Shown one piece after another: positions 24,265-32,724 of a stretch of DNA of 35,967 nt (position 1 is its first letter; each line of letters begins with the position of its first letter). Source of the stretch: JADHMP01 sp964617385 (GTDB lineage Bacteria > Bacteroidota > Bacteroidia > Flavobacteriales > Flavobacteriaceae); contig CAZTYX010000007.1 in assembly GCA_964617385.1 (NCBI GenBank), positions 1 through 35,967 of the forward strand, read 5' to 3'. The notes beneath the pieces are model-generated. The model saw nothing but the letters and a program-made list of their open reading frames with translations, made no database searches and was not told where the DNA came from. A program made the position numbers and the translations under genes.

Positions 24265-25366
24265 ATGGTTACTTCAGAACAATTCAAGAATCTTTTTGAG
24301 CGCCTGGGTGCGCTAAGGAGGTATCTTTGACGTTGAGGCTAAAAAAATAGACCTTCAAAACAAAGAGGAGCAAATTGCCGCTCCAGACTTTTGGGAAAAT
24401 CCAAGTAAGGCCGAGGCTTTTATGAAAATGTTTCGGGAAGAAAAAAAATGGGTTGATGACTATGAATCACTTCAACAACAATTGGACGACCTGGAAGTGC
24501 TCATGGAATTTGAAAAAGCCGGCGAAGTTGAAAGTGCAGAAGTTGAAGCACACCACAACATCATAATTGAAGAACTAGAAGCCCTTGAATTTAAAAACAT
24601 GCTCTCCGACGAGGGTGATAATTTAAGTGCTGTTTTACAAATAACGGCCGGAGCTGGAGGCACAGAAAGTTGCGATTGGGCCTCTATGCTTATGCGAATG
24701 TATTTAATGTGGACCGACAAAAAGGGCTATAAAGTGCGTGAACTCAATCACCAAGCTGGAGATGTAGCCGGCATTAAAACCGTAACCCTTGAAATTGAAG
24801 GCGCCTATGCCTTTGGATGGCTTAAAGGGGAAAATGGTGTGCATCGATTGGTGCGCATTTCCCCATTTGACAGCAACGCCAAACGCCACACATCTTTTGC
24901 CTCTGTATATGTATATCCTTTGGTGGATGACAGCATTGAAATTGTACTCAATCCAGCAGACTATACCTTTGAAACCATGCGTGCTAGTGGCGCGGGCGGT
25001 CAAAATGTGAATAAAGTTGAAACCGCCGTGCGGTTGCGACATCACCCCACGGGCATTCTCATCGAAAATTCTGAGACACGTTCGCAATTAGAAAATAAAA
25101 ACAAAGCCCTGCAATTATTAAAATCACAACTTTACGAAATTGAATTGCAGAAAAAATTGGCTGCCCGGGATGAAATTGAAGCGGCAAAAAAGAAAATTGA
25201 ATGGGGCTCTCAAATAAGAAATTATGTAATGCACCCCTATAAACTAGTGAAAGATGTTCGTAGTCAACAAGAAACCGCAGATGTTGACGGCGTGATGAAC
25301 GGCCAACTTGATTCTTTTCTAAAAGCGTATTTAATGCTCATGGGGCAAAAAAATGAAACCGAATGA
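24265..25366 (+). CDS. prfB: peptide chain release factor 2, expressed by programmed +1 frameshift
   Basis: RF2 terminates translation at UGA and UAA. Reading starts at ATG 24265 (MVTSEQFKNLFERL...), meets TGA at 24328-24330 after 21 codons, and continues in the +1 frame from GAC at 24329 to the stop at 25366. The joined protein is about 366 residues, the normal RF2 length. The second part holds the stop-codon recognition tripeptide SPF in ISPFDSN and the peptidyl-hydrolysis motif GGQ in SGAGGQNVNKVE. Annotating from the ATG at 24422 alone would lose the first 52 residues. The last bases overlap the HAD gene in ATGA. It is divergent from the threonine aldolase gene. Confidence 0.96.
24316..24331 (+). 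promoter_or_regulatory. prfB programmed +1 frameshift site
   Basis: AGGAGG-TAT-CTT-TGA-C is the canonical RF2 autoregulatory site: an internal Shine-Dalgarno-like AGGAGG three bases before the slippery CTT, followed by an in-frame UGA and C. When RF2 is scarce, the ribosome pauses at UGA, slips forward one base and makes full-length RF2. The site differs from the E. coli one by a single base in the purine stretch. The bases TATCTTTG (24322-24329) also happen to match the promoter consensus TAnnTTTG. Confidence 0.95.
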
Positions 25367-25977
25367 AAACAATAAAAAACATCATATTTGATTTGGGTGG
25401 CGTGCTCATCGATTGGAATCCTGAGTATGTGTATCTAGATGTCTTTGAAGGAGATCGAAAAAAAATGAAATGGTTTTTTGATGAAATCTGCACCTTCGAT
25501 TGGAATGAAAATCAAGATGCAGGCTACCCCCTAGCCCAAGCAACTGAAGATCGAGTGGCTCTATTTCCAGAGCATGAAGAATGGATTCGCATGTATTATG
25601 GACGTTGGGAAGAAATGTTAGGAGGACCCATTGAAGAAACCGTCCAACTTTTAAAAACCTTAATTGATGACCCGCGTTATCATGTTTATGCACTCACCAA
25701 CTGGAGCGGCGAAACGTTTCCTGTAGCCTTAGATCGGTTTGATTTTTTACATTGGTTTGAAGGCGTCATCGTTTCTGGGGATGAAAAAACAAGAAAGCCT
25801 TTTGCAGAAATTTATGAATTGACCTTAAATCGATTTCAAATCAAAGCGGAAGAATCTTTTTTTATTGATGATAACCTAAGAAATATAGAAGCTGCTGGAA
25901 AATTGGGAATCCATACCCATCATTTTAAAAATCCAAAAGCACTGGAAACTGATTTAAAAGAAAGAAATCTTATATAG
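25363..25977 (+). CDS. HAD-superfamily hydrolase (subfamily IA, YihX-like)
   Basis: A 204-residue phosphatase-type protein. Motif I is IIFDLGGVLIDWNP near residue 10; the usual second Asp (DxD) is Gly here, as in the DLGN/DLGG branch around YihX and epoxide-hydrolase N-domains. Motif II is the Thr/Ser in YALTNWSGE, motif III the Lys in DEKTRKPFAEIY, and motif IV the acidic FFIDDNLRNIEAA. The substrate is not known; YihX of E. coli acts on glucose-1-phosphate. It overlaps the end of prfB by four bases and is convergent with dnaB. Confidence 0.9.
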   Translation: MKTIKNIIFDLGGVLIDWNPEYVYLDVFEGDRKKMKWFFDEICTFDWNENQDAGYPLAQATEDRVALFPEHEEWIRMYYGRWEEMLGGPIEETVQLLKTLIDDPRYHVYALTNWSGETFPVALDRFDFLHWFEGVIVSGDEKTRKPFAEIYELTLNRFQIKAEESFFIDDNLRNIEAAGKLGIHTHHFKNPKALETDLKERNLI

Positions 25978-25991
25978 GTTTTCTTTGTGGA

Positions 25992-27518
25992 TTAAAAAGG
26001 AACATCATTGTCTTCAGGAGCAGTGCCAAAAGCATCATCAGGACTCGGCAAGCTGCTATCGGGGATGCTGTTTTGCAACGGATTCATTTTAGATTGAAAC
26101 TCCACAGGTGCATCAAATTGATCTAAATTTTCGAATTTACCGAGGTGACCAACAAATTTCAAGCGTACATTTTCCAAACTTCCATTTCGGTGCTTGGCAA
26201 TAATAAATTCTGCTTGTCCTTCAGAAGGGCTTCTAGACTCATCATCCCATTCGTCAATACCGTAATATTCGGGTCTATAAATAAATGATACAATATCGGC
26301 ATCTTGCTCGATGGCCCCCGATTCTCTTAAGTCAGAAAGGACAGGTCTTTTTGTTCCACCCCTTGTTTCTACAGCACGTGACAACTGTGAAAGGGCAATC
26401 ACAGGCAGGTCTAATTCTTTTGCCAAGGCTTTTAGGTTTCGGGAAATGGTAGAAATTTCTTGTTCTCTGTTACCCGTTTTATTATTTATCCCAGTGGTCA
26501 TTAACTGTAAATAATCCACAATGATCAATTTTATACCGTGTTGCGAAGCCAAACGCCTCGCCTTGGCACGCAAGTCAAATATGGAAAGTGATGGAGTATC
26601 ATCAATAAACAAAGGTGCTTTTTCTAAATCAGTCACTTTCACATTGAGCTGCTGCCACTCATGACTGGCTAATTTCCCAGTACGTAATTTTTCAGAAGAC
26701 AATCCGGTTTCTGATGAAATTAAACGAGTGATGAGCTGCACTGAAGACATTTCCAACGAGAAAAACGCCACGGGAATTTGCTGTCCCACAGCCATATTAC
26801 GAGCCATAGAAAGTGTTAAAGCGGTTTTACCCATACCAGGGCGGGCGGCAATAATTATCAAATCACTGGGCTGCCAACCAGAGGTAACCTTATCTAACTT
26901 TTCAAAACCAGAGCTCACCCCACTCAATCCTTCACGTTTCGAAATTTCTTCAATACGCTTTTTGGCTTGAATTACAAGGTTTTGTGCCGATTCACTTGAT
27001 TTTTTGATGTTTCCTTGAGTAACATCATATATTTTAGATTCAGCTTCATCTAACAAATCAAAAACGTCGGTAGATTCTTTATAGGCCGTTTCAATAATCT
27101 CGTTTGAAATTTTAATCAAACTGCGTTGAATGTATTTTTGGAGAATGATGCGGGCATGAAACTCAATGTGAGCCGATGAGGCTACTTTCTGTGAAAGCTG
27201 GACTAAATAAAATTGCCCTCCAGCAGCTTCTAGCTTTCCGTTTTTTCGCAAAGCAGCAGACACCGTAAGCAAATCGATGGGTTCTGAGGTTTCAAAAAGA
27301 TGGTAGATGCATTCAAAAATATGCTGATGAGCTGTTTTATAGAAAGCATCAGGTTGTAAAATATCGATAACGGTATCAACACCTTTTTTATCAATCAACA
27401 TAGCGCCTAAAACGGCTTCTTCTAGATCAACTGCCTGCGGTGGAATTTTTCCCTGTTGTAGACTAATTACAGGATTGGAGCTGTTGCTCCGTTCTGTCTG
27501 CTGAGATGGTTTTTCCAT
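25992..27518 (-). CDS. dnaB: replicative DNA helicase DnaB
   Basis: DnaB is the hexameric helicase that unwinds DNA ahead of the replisome. The 508-residue product shows the N-terminal DnaB domain (about 25-130, beginning PPQAVDLEEAVLGAMLID), a linker helix, and the RecA-like ATPase with Walker A ARPGMGKT, Walker B LIIVDYLQLM, and the LSQLSRAVETRG and DLRESGAIEQDAD blocks. The C-terminus is an acidic, Pro/Ser-rich tail ending PEDNDVPF, which could bind partners much as SSB tails do. No intein is present. The ATG is preceded by a promoter box at four bases. Confidence 0.97.
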   Translation of the reverse strand: MEKPSQQTERSNSSNPVISLQQGKIPPQAVDLEEAVLGAMLIDKKGVDTVIDILQPDAFYKTAHQHIFECIYHLFETSEPIDLLTVSAALRKNGKLEAAGGQFYLVQLSQKVASSAHIEFHARIILQKYIQRSLIKISNEIIETAYKESTDVFDLLDEAESKIYDVTQGNIKKSSESAQNLVIQAKKRIEEISKREGLSGVSSGFEKLDKVTSGWQPSDLIIIAARPGMGKTALTLSMARNMAVGQQIPVAFFSLEMSSVQLITRLISSETGLSSEKLRTGKLASHEWQQLNVKVTDLEKAPLFIDDTPSLSIFDLRAKARRLASQHGIKLIIVDYLQLMTTGINNKTGNREQEISTISRNLKALAKELDLPVIALSQLSRAVETRGGTKRPVLSDLRESGAIEQDADIVSFIYRPEYYGIDEWDDESRSPSEGQAEFIIAKHRNGSLENVRLKFVGHLGKFENLDQFDAPVEFQSKMNPLQNSIPDSSLPSPDDAFGTAPEDNDVPF

Positions 27519-27522
27519 GCGC

Positions 27523-27530
27523 CAAATGTA
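27523..27530 (-). promoter_or_regulatory. dnaB -7 promoter box TACATTTG
   Basis: A perfect TAnnTTTG on the minus strand, separated from the dnaB ATG by only GCGC. The expected transcription start is within about two bases of the ATG, so the dnaB message would be leaderless. Confidence 0.48.
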
Positions 27531-27602
27531 AACAGTTTCTTGAGTGCTGCCCTTTAGAAAAAGGAAAGGTTATTTCCATTTTAATTAAAGAAGGCTGTTT
27601 AT

Positions 27603-27630
27603 AAAAAAAAAATATTGTTAATAAGAACAA
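27603..27630 (-). terminator. intrinsic terminator-like site after accA
   Basis: On the minus strand, just after the accA stop, TTGTT and AACAA form a 5-bp stem (27615-27630), followed at once by TA and a run of ten T. The stem is short, but the T-run is long and correctly placed. The rest of the 115-base gap to dnaB holds only the dnaB promoter box. Confidence 0.42.
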
Positions 27631-27633
27631 AAA

Positions 27634-28587
27634 TTACTCCTCGTAAGTGCCCATAGAAATAAATTTTTCACGACGTGCGTGAATGAGTTGGGCTGCAGGA
27701 ATTTTTTTGAGTTCTTTAAACGAATTGTTAATTTCTTTTTTAACCGATTCAAAAGTTTTCTCCCGATCATAGTGGGCGCCTCCAAGGGGTTCTTTAATAA
27801 TCTTGTCGATCAGCTTAAGTTGAAACATGTCTTTAGGAGTGAGTTTCAATGCTTCAGCAGCAGTTTCCTTATGTTCCCAACTGCGCCATAAAATCGAAGA
27901 ACAAGATTCTGGAGAAATCACAGAATACCAAGTGTTTTCTAACATAAAAACCTTATCGCCCACGCCAATGCCCAAGGCACCACCAGAGGCTCCTTCGCCA
28001 ATTACCACCGAAATAATGGGTACTTTGATCGACATCATTTCGTAAATATTACGTGCAATGGCCTCACCTTGCCCACGTTCTTCGGCTTCTAGCCCTGGAA
28101 AAGCTCCAGGCGTGTCTATGAAGGTTATGATGGGCAGGTTAAATTTTTCGGCCGATTTCATCAATCGCAATGCCTTTCTATAGCCCTCAGGGTTGGCCAT
28201 ACCAAAATTTCGGTATTGTCTGGTTTTAGTATTGTATCCTTTTTGGGTACCAATTAACATATAAGACTGGCCGTCAATTTTTCCTAAACCACCAATCATG
28301 GCTTTATCATCTCGCACATTGCGATCGCCGTGTAATTCTAGATATGTGTTTCCCGCTAGGGCGCAAAAATAATCTAAGGTATAGGGCCTTGAGGGGTGTC
28401 TAGAAAGTTGCACACGCTGCCAAGGGGTGAGCTTTGAATAAATTTCTTTTTTGGTGGATTCTAGCTTTTCATTAATCTGCTTACAAGTTTCACTAACATC
28501 AACATCACTTTCGTTGCCAATAACCTGGCATTTGTCTAGCTGATCATGTAATTCTTTAATGGGTAATTCAAAATCGAGATATTCCAT
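27634..28587 (-). CDS. accA: acetyl-CoA carboxylase carboxyltransferase subunit alpha
   Basis: AccA pairs with AccD to move the carboxyl group from biotin to acetyl-CoA, making malonyl-CoA for fatty-acid synthesis. The 317-residue product has the N-terminal helical part (MEYLDFELPIKEL), SRHPSRPYTLDY, the GGLGKIDGQ strand, FIDTPGAFPGLEAEERGQG, and IGEGASGGALGIGVGD forming the oxyanion glycines. It has the standard bacterial length. A promoter box lies 20 bases upstream, after the EamA transporter gene. Confidence 0.96.
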   Translation of the reverse strand: MEYLDFELPIKELHDQLDKCQVIGNESDVDVSETCKQINEKLESTKKEIYSKLTPWQRVQLSRHPSRPYTLDYFCALAGNTYLELHGDRNVRDDKAMIGGLGKIDGQSYMLIGTQKGYNTKTRQYRNFGMANPEGYRKALRLMKSAEKFNLPIITFIDTPGAFPGLEAEERGQGEAIARNIYEMMSIKVPIISVVIGEGASGGALGIGVGDKVFMLENTWYSVISPESCSSILWRSWEHKETAAEALKLTPKDMFQLKLIDKIIKEPLGGAHYDREKTFESVKKEINNSFKELKKIPAAQLIHARREKFISMGTYEE

Positions 28588-28607
28588 AAATTCAAAAATG
28601 GTATTAG

Positions 28608-28615
28608 CAAAAGTA
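28608..28615 (-). promoter_or_regulatory. accA -7 promoter box TACTTTTG
   Basis: A perfect TAnnTTTG on the minus strand, 20 bases before the accA ATG, within the 53-base gap after the EamA gene. No TTG at the usual -33 spacing was found. Confidence 0.42.
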
Positions 28616-28640
28616 AAAATTCTTTAAAAATGAGCTTGCT

Positions 28641-29525
28641 TTAGGTGATTTGTTTTCTCATTTTAAAAATTCCATTGGCTGTTATCGCCAACATAACGAC
28701 AAAAAATCCAACATAGAAGTAGCCGCTTAAAAAGGCTTTTTTACCAAAGATGACCAAATCTAACAAAATGCCATATACCGGCTCTAGGTTTATGATCATC
28801 ATGATGGTGAATGGAGAAAGGTTGCGCATCACCACAAAAGTGGCATTCATGGCATAGGAGGTGCAAATTAAACTAAGTAAAAGCAACCAACCGAAATCGG
28901 AAAGTGAAGGCAAAGCCGCTTGCATATCATCTCCTTGATAAAACAACAAATAGATGAAGAGCGCGCAGCAACCAACCACTAACTCATAAAAAGTGAGAGT
29001 TATGGTGGGCACTTGATGCACCATTTTGCTGTTGAGCACACTAAACAATGCACTCAATGCCGCTGCAACTAAAGCAACTATTATTCCTTTGGCTGAGGCT
29101 ATTTCGGCCCAAAAAATAATCAGGATACCTCCAGCGGCTATGGCCCCAAAAAGCAATTCGTAGAGTAACCATTTTTGCTTAAACAAAATAGGTTCTATAA
29201 CCGCAACAAAAAAAGCACCCGTAGCCAACATGGAAAGCGTCAACGAAACGCCTGCCACTTTAATGGCATGAAAAAAGGCAATCCAATGCACTCCTATTAA
29301 TATGCCTGAAATAATAACACGCATTGTTAATTCTCGAGGGAGCTTAAAATATTGAGGCTTAAAAATTAACATATATACACCCAAGCCTAAAGCGGCTATG
29401 CCCATGCGCCACACCACCAATGGCAGTGCTTCCAAGTGAATGAGGACCCCTAAAATGGAGGTGAATCCAAAAAGGATGACTAAAAAATGGAAGTAAAGTA
29501 AACTTTTGGTCCTATCGTTTTGCAT
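28641..29525 (-). CDS. EamA-family (DMT) transporter
   Basis: A 294-residue membrane protein with ten hydrophobic segments in two repeats of five, the drug/metabolite transporter layout. The first repeat opens LLYFHFLVILFGFTSILGVL, and the second repeat begins near residue 148. A short basic C-terminus (FKMRKQIT) fits a cytosolic end. The substrate is unknown; relatives export amino acids and metabolites. Its start overlaps the end of the lptF/G-type gene by 14 bases, so it is the third gene of a tgt operon. Confidence 0.88.
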   Translation of the reverse strand: MQNDRTKSLLYFHFLVILFGFTSILGVLIHLEALPLVVWRMGIAALGLGVYMLIFKPQYFKLPRELTMRVIISGILIGVHWIAFFHAIKVAGVSLTLSMLATGAFFVAVIEPILFKQKWLLYELLFGAIAAGGILIIFWAEIASAKGIIVALVAAALSALFSVLNSKMVHQVPTITLTFYELVVGCCALFIYLLFYQGDDMQAALPSLSDFGWLLLLSLICTSYAMNATFVVMRNLSPFTIMMIINLEPVYGILLDLVIFGKKAFLSGYFYVGFFVVMLAITANGIFKMRKQIT

Positions 29526-30594
29526 AGCGCAATAAAAAGAAGGCTAAAATGCCAAAGAGAAAAAGCGGAAGCCATGCAGCTAAAAAAGGAGGAAAAGTTG
29601 ATTTATTTACCATAACGCTAAATATCTTATCAAAGAAAATGTAGATAAAACCTAACATGATGCCAAAGGCCAAATTTACCCCCATGCCCCCTCTCCTTTT
29701 AAAGGAGGCCACAGCCACTGCAATGAGTGTGAGCACAAAGGCAGACACAGGCAAACTCCATCGCTTGTGACGCACTAACAAATGGTTATTAATTAATATG
29801 GAGCCTCGTATGCGTTCCTCCTCAATAAAATCATTTAATTCACCAAAATTTAACGTTTCAGCGATGTACTTCACTGGGGCTAAATCATCAATATTAAAAT
29901 CAAAAAGGGTGTCTTTGAGGGGTCTGCTTTCTAGCACTTCTTGATCGCCAATAAAACTCCTCCGTGAGTAACCCGAAAGGCGAAAAACACTGTCTTTTTC
30001 CATCCATCGGATACTGCGAGATGATATTTTAAAGTCCAGCTGATTTTCTGTGAAATGTTCTAAGGTGAAATTGTTGGCTCTTTTACGAACAGGATCATAA
30101 TTACTTACAAAAATAAATTCATTGTCGTTGATTTGTTGATAAACTTCGGCGGTGTTTCGGTCTTCTTTTTTAACCAAATATTTATAACGAAACTCATTAA
30201 AGCCTAAATTGGATTTGGGTACCACAAACATGCCTCCAAAAAAAGCAACTAGGGCAATCAAACTGGCTGCCACAAGAAAAGGTCTGAGATACCGCTGAAA
30301 GGATATTCCTGAGCTTAAAACAGCAATAACTTCAGTGTTATTGGCTAATTTGGAAGTGAACCAAATAACCCCTAAAAACAAAAAAATAGGAAAAAGGAGG
30401 TAGGCAAAATACCAAGTGAAGTCTAGGTAATAACTTAAAATTTCATTGAAGGGGACTTCCTTTTCTTTGAACTTATCAATTTTTTCGGCAACATCTACCA
30501 TGATGCCAATGGGAATAAACAAAGCAATCATCACCAAAAAAGTGCTCAAATAGCGATAGATAATGTAACGATCAATAATTTTTAAGGCCTTCAT
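29512..30594 (-). CDS. LptF/LptG-family LPS export permease
   Basis: The 360-residue product has the permease topology of the LPS transporter that moves lipopolysaccharide out of the inner membrane with LptB. Three N-terminal membrane segments span roughly 12-35, 55-77 and 100-128. A large periplasmic beta-jellyroll follows (about 130-265), then three C-terminal segments. IIDRYIIYRYL at the start and the cytosolic coupling region ELLV-like NTEVIAVLSSGIS are typical. LptF and LptG cannot be told apart from sequence by eye. The start overlaps the tgt stop in ATGA, a gene pair often seen in Bacteroidota. Confidence 0.9.
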   Translation of the reverse strand: MKALKIIDRYIIYRYLSTFLVMIALFIPIGIMVDVAEKIDKFKEKEVPFNEILSYYLDFTWYFAYLLFPIFLFLGVIWFTSKLANNTEVIAVLSSGISFQRYLRPFLVAASLIALVAFFGGMFVVPKSNLGFNEFRYKYLVKKEDRNTAEVYQQINDNEFIFVSNYDPVRKRANNFTLEHFTENQLDFKISSRSIRWMEKDSVFRLSGYSRRSFIGDQEVLESRPLKDTLFDFNIDDLAPVKYIAETLNFGELNDFIEEERIRGSILINNHLLVRHKRWSLPVSAFVLTLIAVAVASFKRRGGMGVNLAFGIMLGFIYIFFDKIFSVMVNKSTFPPFLAAWLPLFLFGILAFFLLRYAKR

Positions 30595-31721
30595 AATCGA
30601 TTTTGCATTTGCTTAACCATTTGTTCTTTCCAAGGCAAAAAAGTATTGGCTAAGATATGTTTTCTCGCCTCACGAACCAACCAAATATAAAACCCAAGAT
30701 TATGCAACGTTGCAATTTGTTTGCCTAGCATTTCATTAACGGTAAATAGATGGCGCACATAGGCCTTAGAGTAGTTAGTGTCTACAAAGGAAGTGCCCAT
30801 TTCATCGAGTAATGAAAAATCATTTTCCCATTTTTTATTTTTTATGTTTATGATTCCTTGGGCAGTGAACAACATTCCATTACGTGCATTGCGCGTGGGC
30901 ATCACGCAATCAAACATATCTATACCTAAAGCAATATTCTCCAAAATATTGATGGGTGTGCCAACCCCCATTAAATAGCGGGGTTTACGCTCGGGCAAAA
31001 TGGCACAAACCACCTCGGTCATGGCATACATTTCTTCAGCCGGTTCACCCACAGACAATCCTCCAATGGCATTGCCAGGGGCATCGTGTTTTGCAATTTC
31101 ATGTGCACTCTGTTGTCGTAAATCATTGTAGGTGCTGCCCTGCACAATTGGAAATAAACTTTGAGAGGTTCCATAAAGAAAAGGGAGTTTGTGATGTGCT
31201 TCGAAACAACGATCCAACCACCGGTGGGTGCGTTCCATAGAAAGCTTGGCATAATTATAATCACAAGGATAGGGTGTGCATTCATCAAAAGCCATTATGA
31301 TGTCGGCACCTATTTTACGCTGAATTTCAATGGCTCTTTCGGGTGTAAAAAAATGGTAGGACCCATCTATATGCGATTTAAACTTGACCCCTTCTTCTTT
31401 TATTTTACGATTGGCCGAAAGCGAATAAACTTGGTACCCCCCTGAATCTGTCAAAATAGGACGGTCCCAGTTCATAAACTTGTGCAACCCCCCTGCCTGC
31501 TCCAAAATCTCGGTACCAGGACGTAAGTAAAGATGATAGGTGTTTCCTAAAATAATATCGGGATTTACATCTTCTTTGAGTTCTTTTTGATGCACCCCCT
31601 TAACAGTACCCGCAGTTCCAACTGGCATAAATATGGGTGTTTCTATTTTTCCATGTGGAGTTTCCAGTAAGCCAGCACGGGCTTTGGAGGCAGCATCAGT
31701 AGCTAAAAGTTCAAATTTCAT
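30591..31721 (-). CDS. tgt: tRNA-guanine transglycosylase (queuosine pathway)
   Basis: Tgt exchanges guanine-34 of GUN-anticodon tRNAs for preQ1. The 376-residue product has the general base D92 in TDSGGYQ, substrate-binding MAFDECTPYP, GGLSVGEP, and the nucleophile D271 in MFDCVMPTRNARNG. The zinc region is unusual: the positions of the three conserved Cys align with G309, S311 and D314 (MGTSFVD), while the His of TLHNL (H340) is kept. The ATG at 31721 gives MKFELLATD, the normal start; the TTG at 31730 belongs to the promoter box. It heads an operon with the lptF/G-type and EamA genes. Confidence 0.95.
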   Translation of the reverse strand: MKFELLATDAASKARAGLLETPHGKIETPIFMPVGTAGTVKGVHQKELKEDVNPDIILGNTYHLYLRPGTEILEQAGGLHKFMNWDRPILTDSGGYQVYSLSANRKIKEEGVKFKSHIDGSYHFFTPERAIEIQRKIGADIIMAFDECTPYPCDYNYAKLSMERTHRWLDRCFEAHHKLPFLYGTSQSLFPIVQGSTYNDLRQQSAHEIAKHDAPGNAIGGLSVGEPAEEMYAMTEVVCAILPERKPRYLMGVGTPINILENIALGIDMFDCVMPTRNARNGMLFTAQGIINIKNKKWENDFSLLDEMGTSFVDTNYSKAYVRHLFTVNEMLGKQIATLHNLGFYIWLVREARKHILANTFLPWKEQMVKQMQNRL

Positions 31722-31727
31722 CGAGGG

Positions 31728-31735
31728 CAAAGATA
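31728..31735 (-). promoter_or_regulatory. tgt -7 promoter box TATCTTTG
   Basis: A perfect TAnnTTTG on the minus strand, six bases before the tgt ATG. Expected transcription starts two or three bases before ATG, so the message is essentially leaderless. The 146-base divergent gap to transketolase holds this box and the one at 31820-31849, and nothing else that I recognise. Confidence 0.5.
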
Positions 31736-31819
31736 CGGCTCTAACCTAAAATGCAGGAAGTAAACAACGGTTGTTTATAAGTTGATTGCTTTTTTAGGCA
31801 TTAAAAGATGATACTTCCT

Positions 31820-31849
31820 TTGATAAGGCGATGGTAAAGTGTATTTTTG
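31820..31849 (+). promoter_or_regulatory. transketolase promoter (TTG-N19-TATTTTTG)
   Basis: This is the most complete promoter in the window. TTG at 31820-31822, preceded by T, lies 19 bases before a perfect TATTTTTG at 31842-31849. Both the -33 and -7 elements of the Bacteroidota consensus are present at the right spacing. The leader to ATG 31868 would be about 15 bases. Confidence 0.7.
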
Positions 31850-31867
31850 GCAGCAAATTTAAAAACA

Positions 31868-32713
31868 ATGGCAGACCTTACCGTCTTAAACAAAATGGTT
31901 CCGCAGGTGCGGAGAGACATTTTGCGTATGGTGCACAAAGTAAACTCAGGACACCCTGGAGGTTCTTTAGGTTGTACCGAATTTTTTGTGGCACTCTACG
32001 GATCCATTTTAGATTATTCACTACCCTTCAAAATGGAGGGTAAAAATGAAGATCTTTTTTTCCTTTCTAACGGTCATATTTCACCTGTGTTCTACAGTGT
32101 TTTAGCGCGGCATGGCTTTTTTGATGTGGAAGAACTAAACACCTTTCGCTTGATTGATTCGAGACTTCAAGGCCATCCCACCACACATGAGGGATTGCCT
32201 GGAGTACGCGTGGCTTCTGGCTCCTTAGGTCAAGGGATGTCTGTAGCATTAGGGGCAGCACAAGCAAAAAAATTAAATAAGGAAAATAAATTGGTCTATG
32301 TTCTCACAGGAGATGGAGAACTTCAAGAAGGTCAAAACTGGGAAGCCATTTTGTATGCTGCTGGAAAAAAAGTAGATAACCTAATTGTTACTGTTGATCT
32401 TAATGGAAAGCAAATTGATGGGACTACAGATGATGTTTTGCCCATGGGCAACTTAGAAGAAAAATTTAAAGCCTTTGGTTGGGATGTATTAATCCTTAAT
32501 GAGGGAAATAATATTGAAAAAATTATTGAATGCTTGACAGCCGCAAAAAGCAAATGCGGACAAGGAAAACCTGTCGTGATTTTGATGCAAACTGAGATGG
32601 GTAATGGCGTAGATTATATGATGCATACCCATGCTTGGCATGGAAAAGCCCCTAACGACGAACAACTCGAATTGGCTCTTGCCCAAAACCAAGAAACCTT
32701 AGGGGACTATTAA
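31868..32713 (+). CDS. transketolase, N-terminal (thiamine-diphosphate-binding) subunit
   Basis: Transketolase moves two-carbon units between sugar phosphates in the pentose phosphate pathway. Here it is encoded as two genes, and this 281-residue product equals the N-terminal half. It shows GHPGGSLGCTEFFVALYG, SNGHISPVFYSVLA, and the thiamine-diphosphate/metal motif GDGELQEGQNWEA (GDG...N) with a later HAWHGKAPN. The ATG at 31868 is chosen because the TTG at 31847 lies inside the promoter box. The second subunit follows after 11 bases, so both come from one message. Confidence 0.95.
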   Translation: MADLTVLNKMVPQVRRDILRMVHKVNSGHPGGSLGCTEFFVALYGSILDYSLPFKMEGKNEDLFFLSNGHISPVFYSVLARHGFFDVEELNTFRLIDSRLQGHPTTHEGLPGVRVASGSLGQGMSVALGAAQAKKLNKENKLVYVLTGDGELQEGQNWEAILYAAGKKVDNLIVTVDLNGKQIDGTTDDVLPMGNLEEKFKAFGWDVLILNEGNNIEKIIECLTAAKSKCGQGKPVVILMQTEMGNGVDYMMHTHAWHGKAPNDEQLELALAQNQETLGDY

Positions 32714-32724
32714 TTAAGAAGATC

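Noticed and set aside
24422..25366. prfB as a shorter gene starting at ATG 24422
   Set aside because: The upstream frameshift site and RF2-like N-terminal residues in both frames show that the real start is at 24265.
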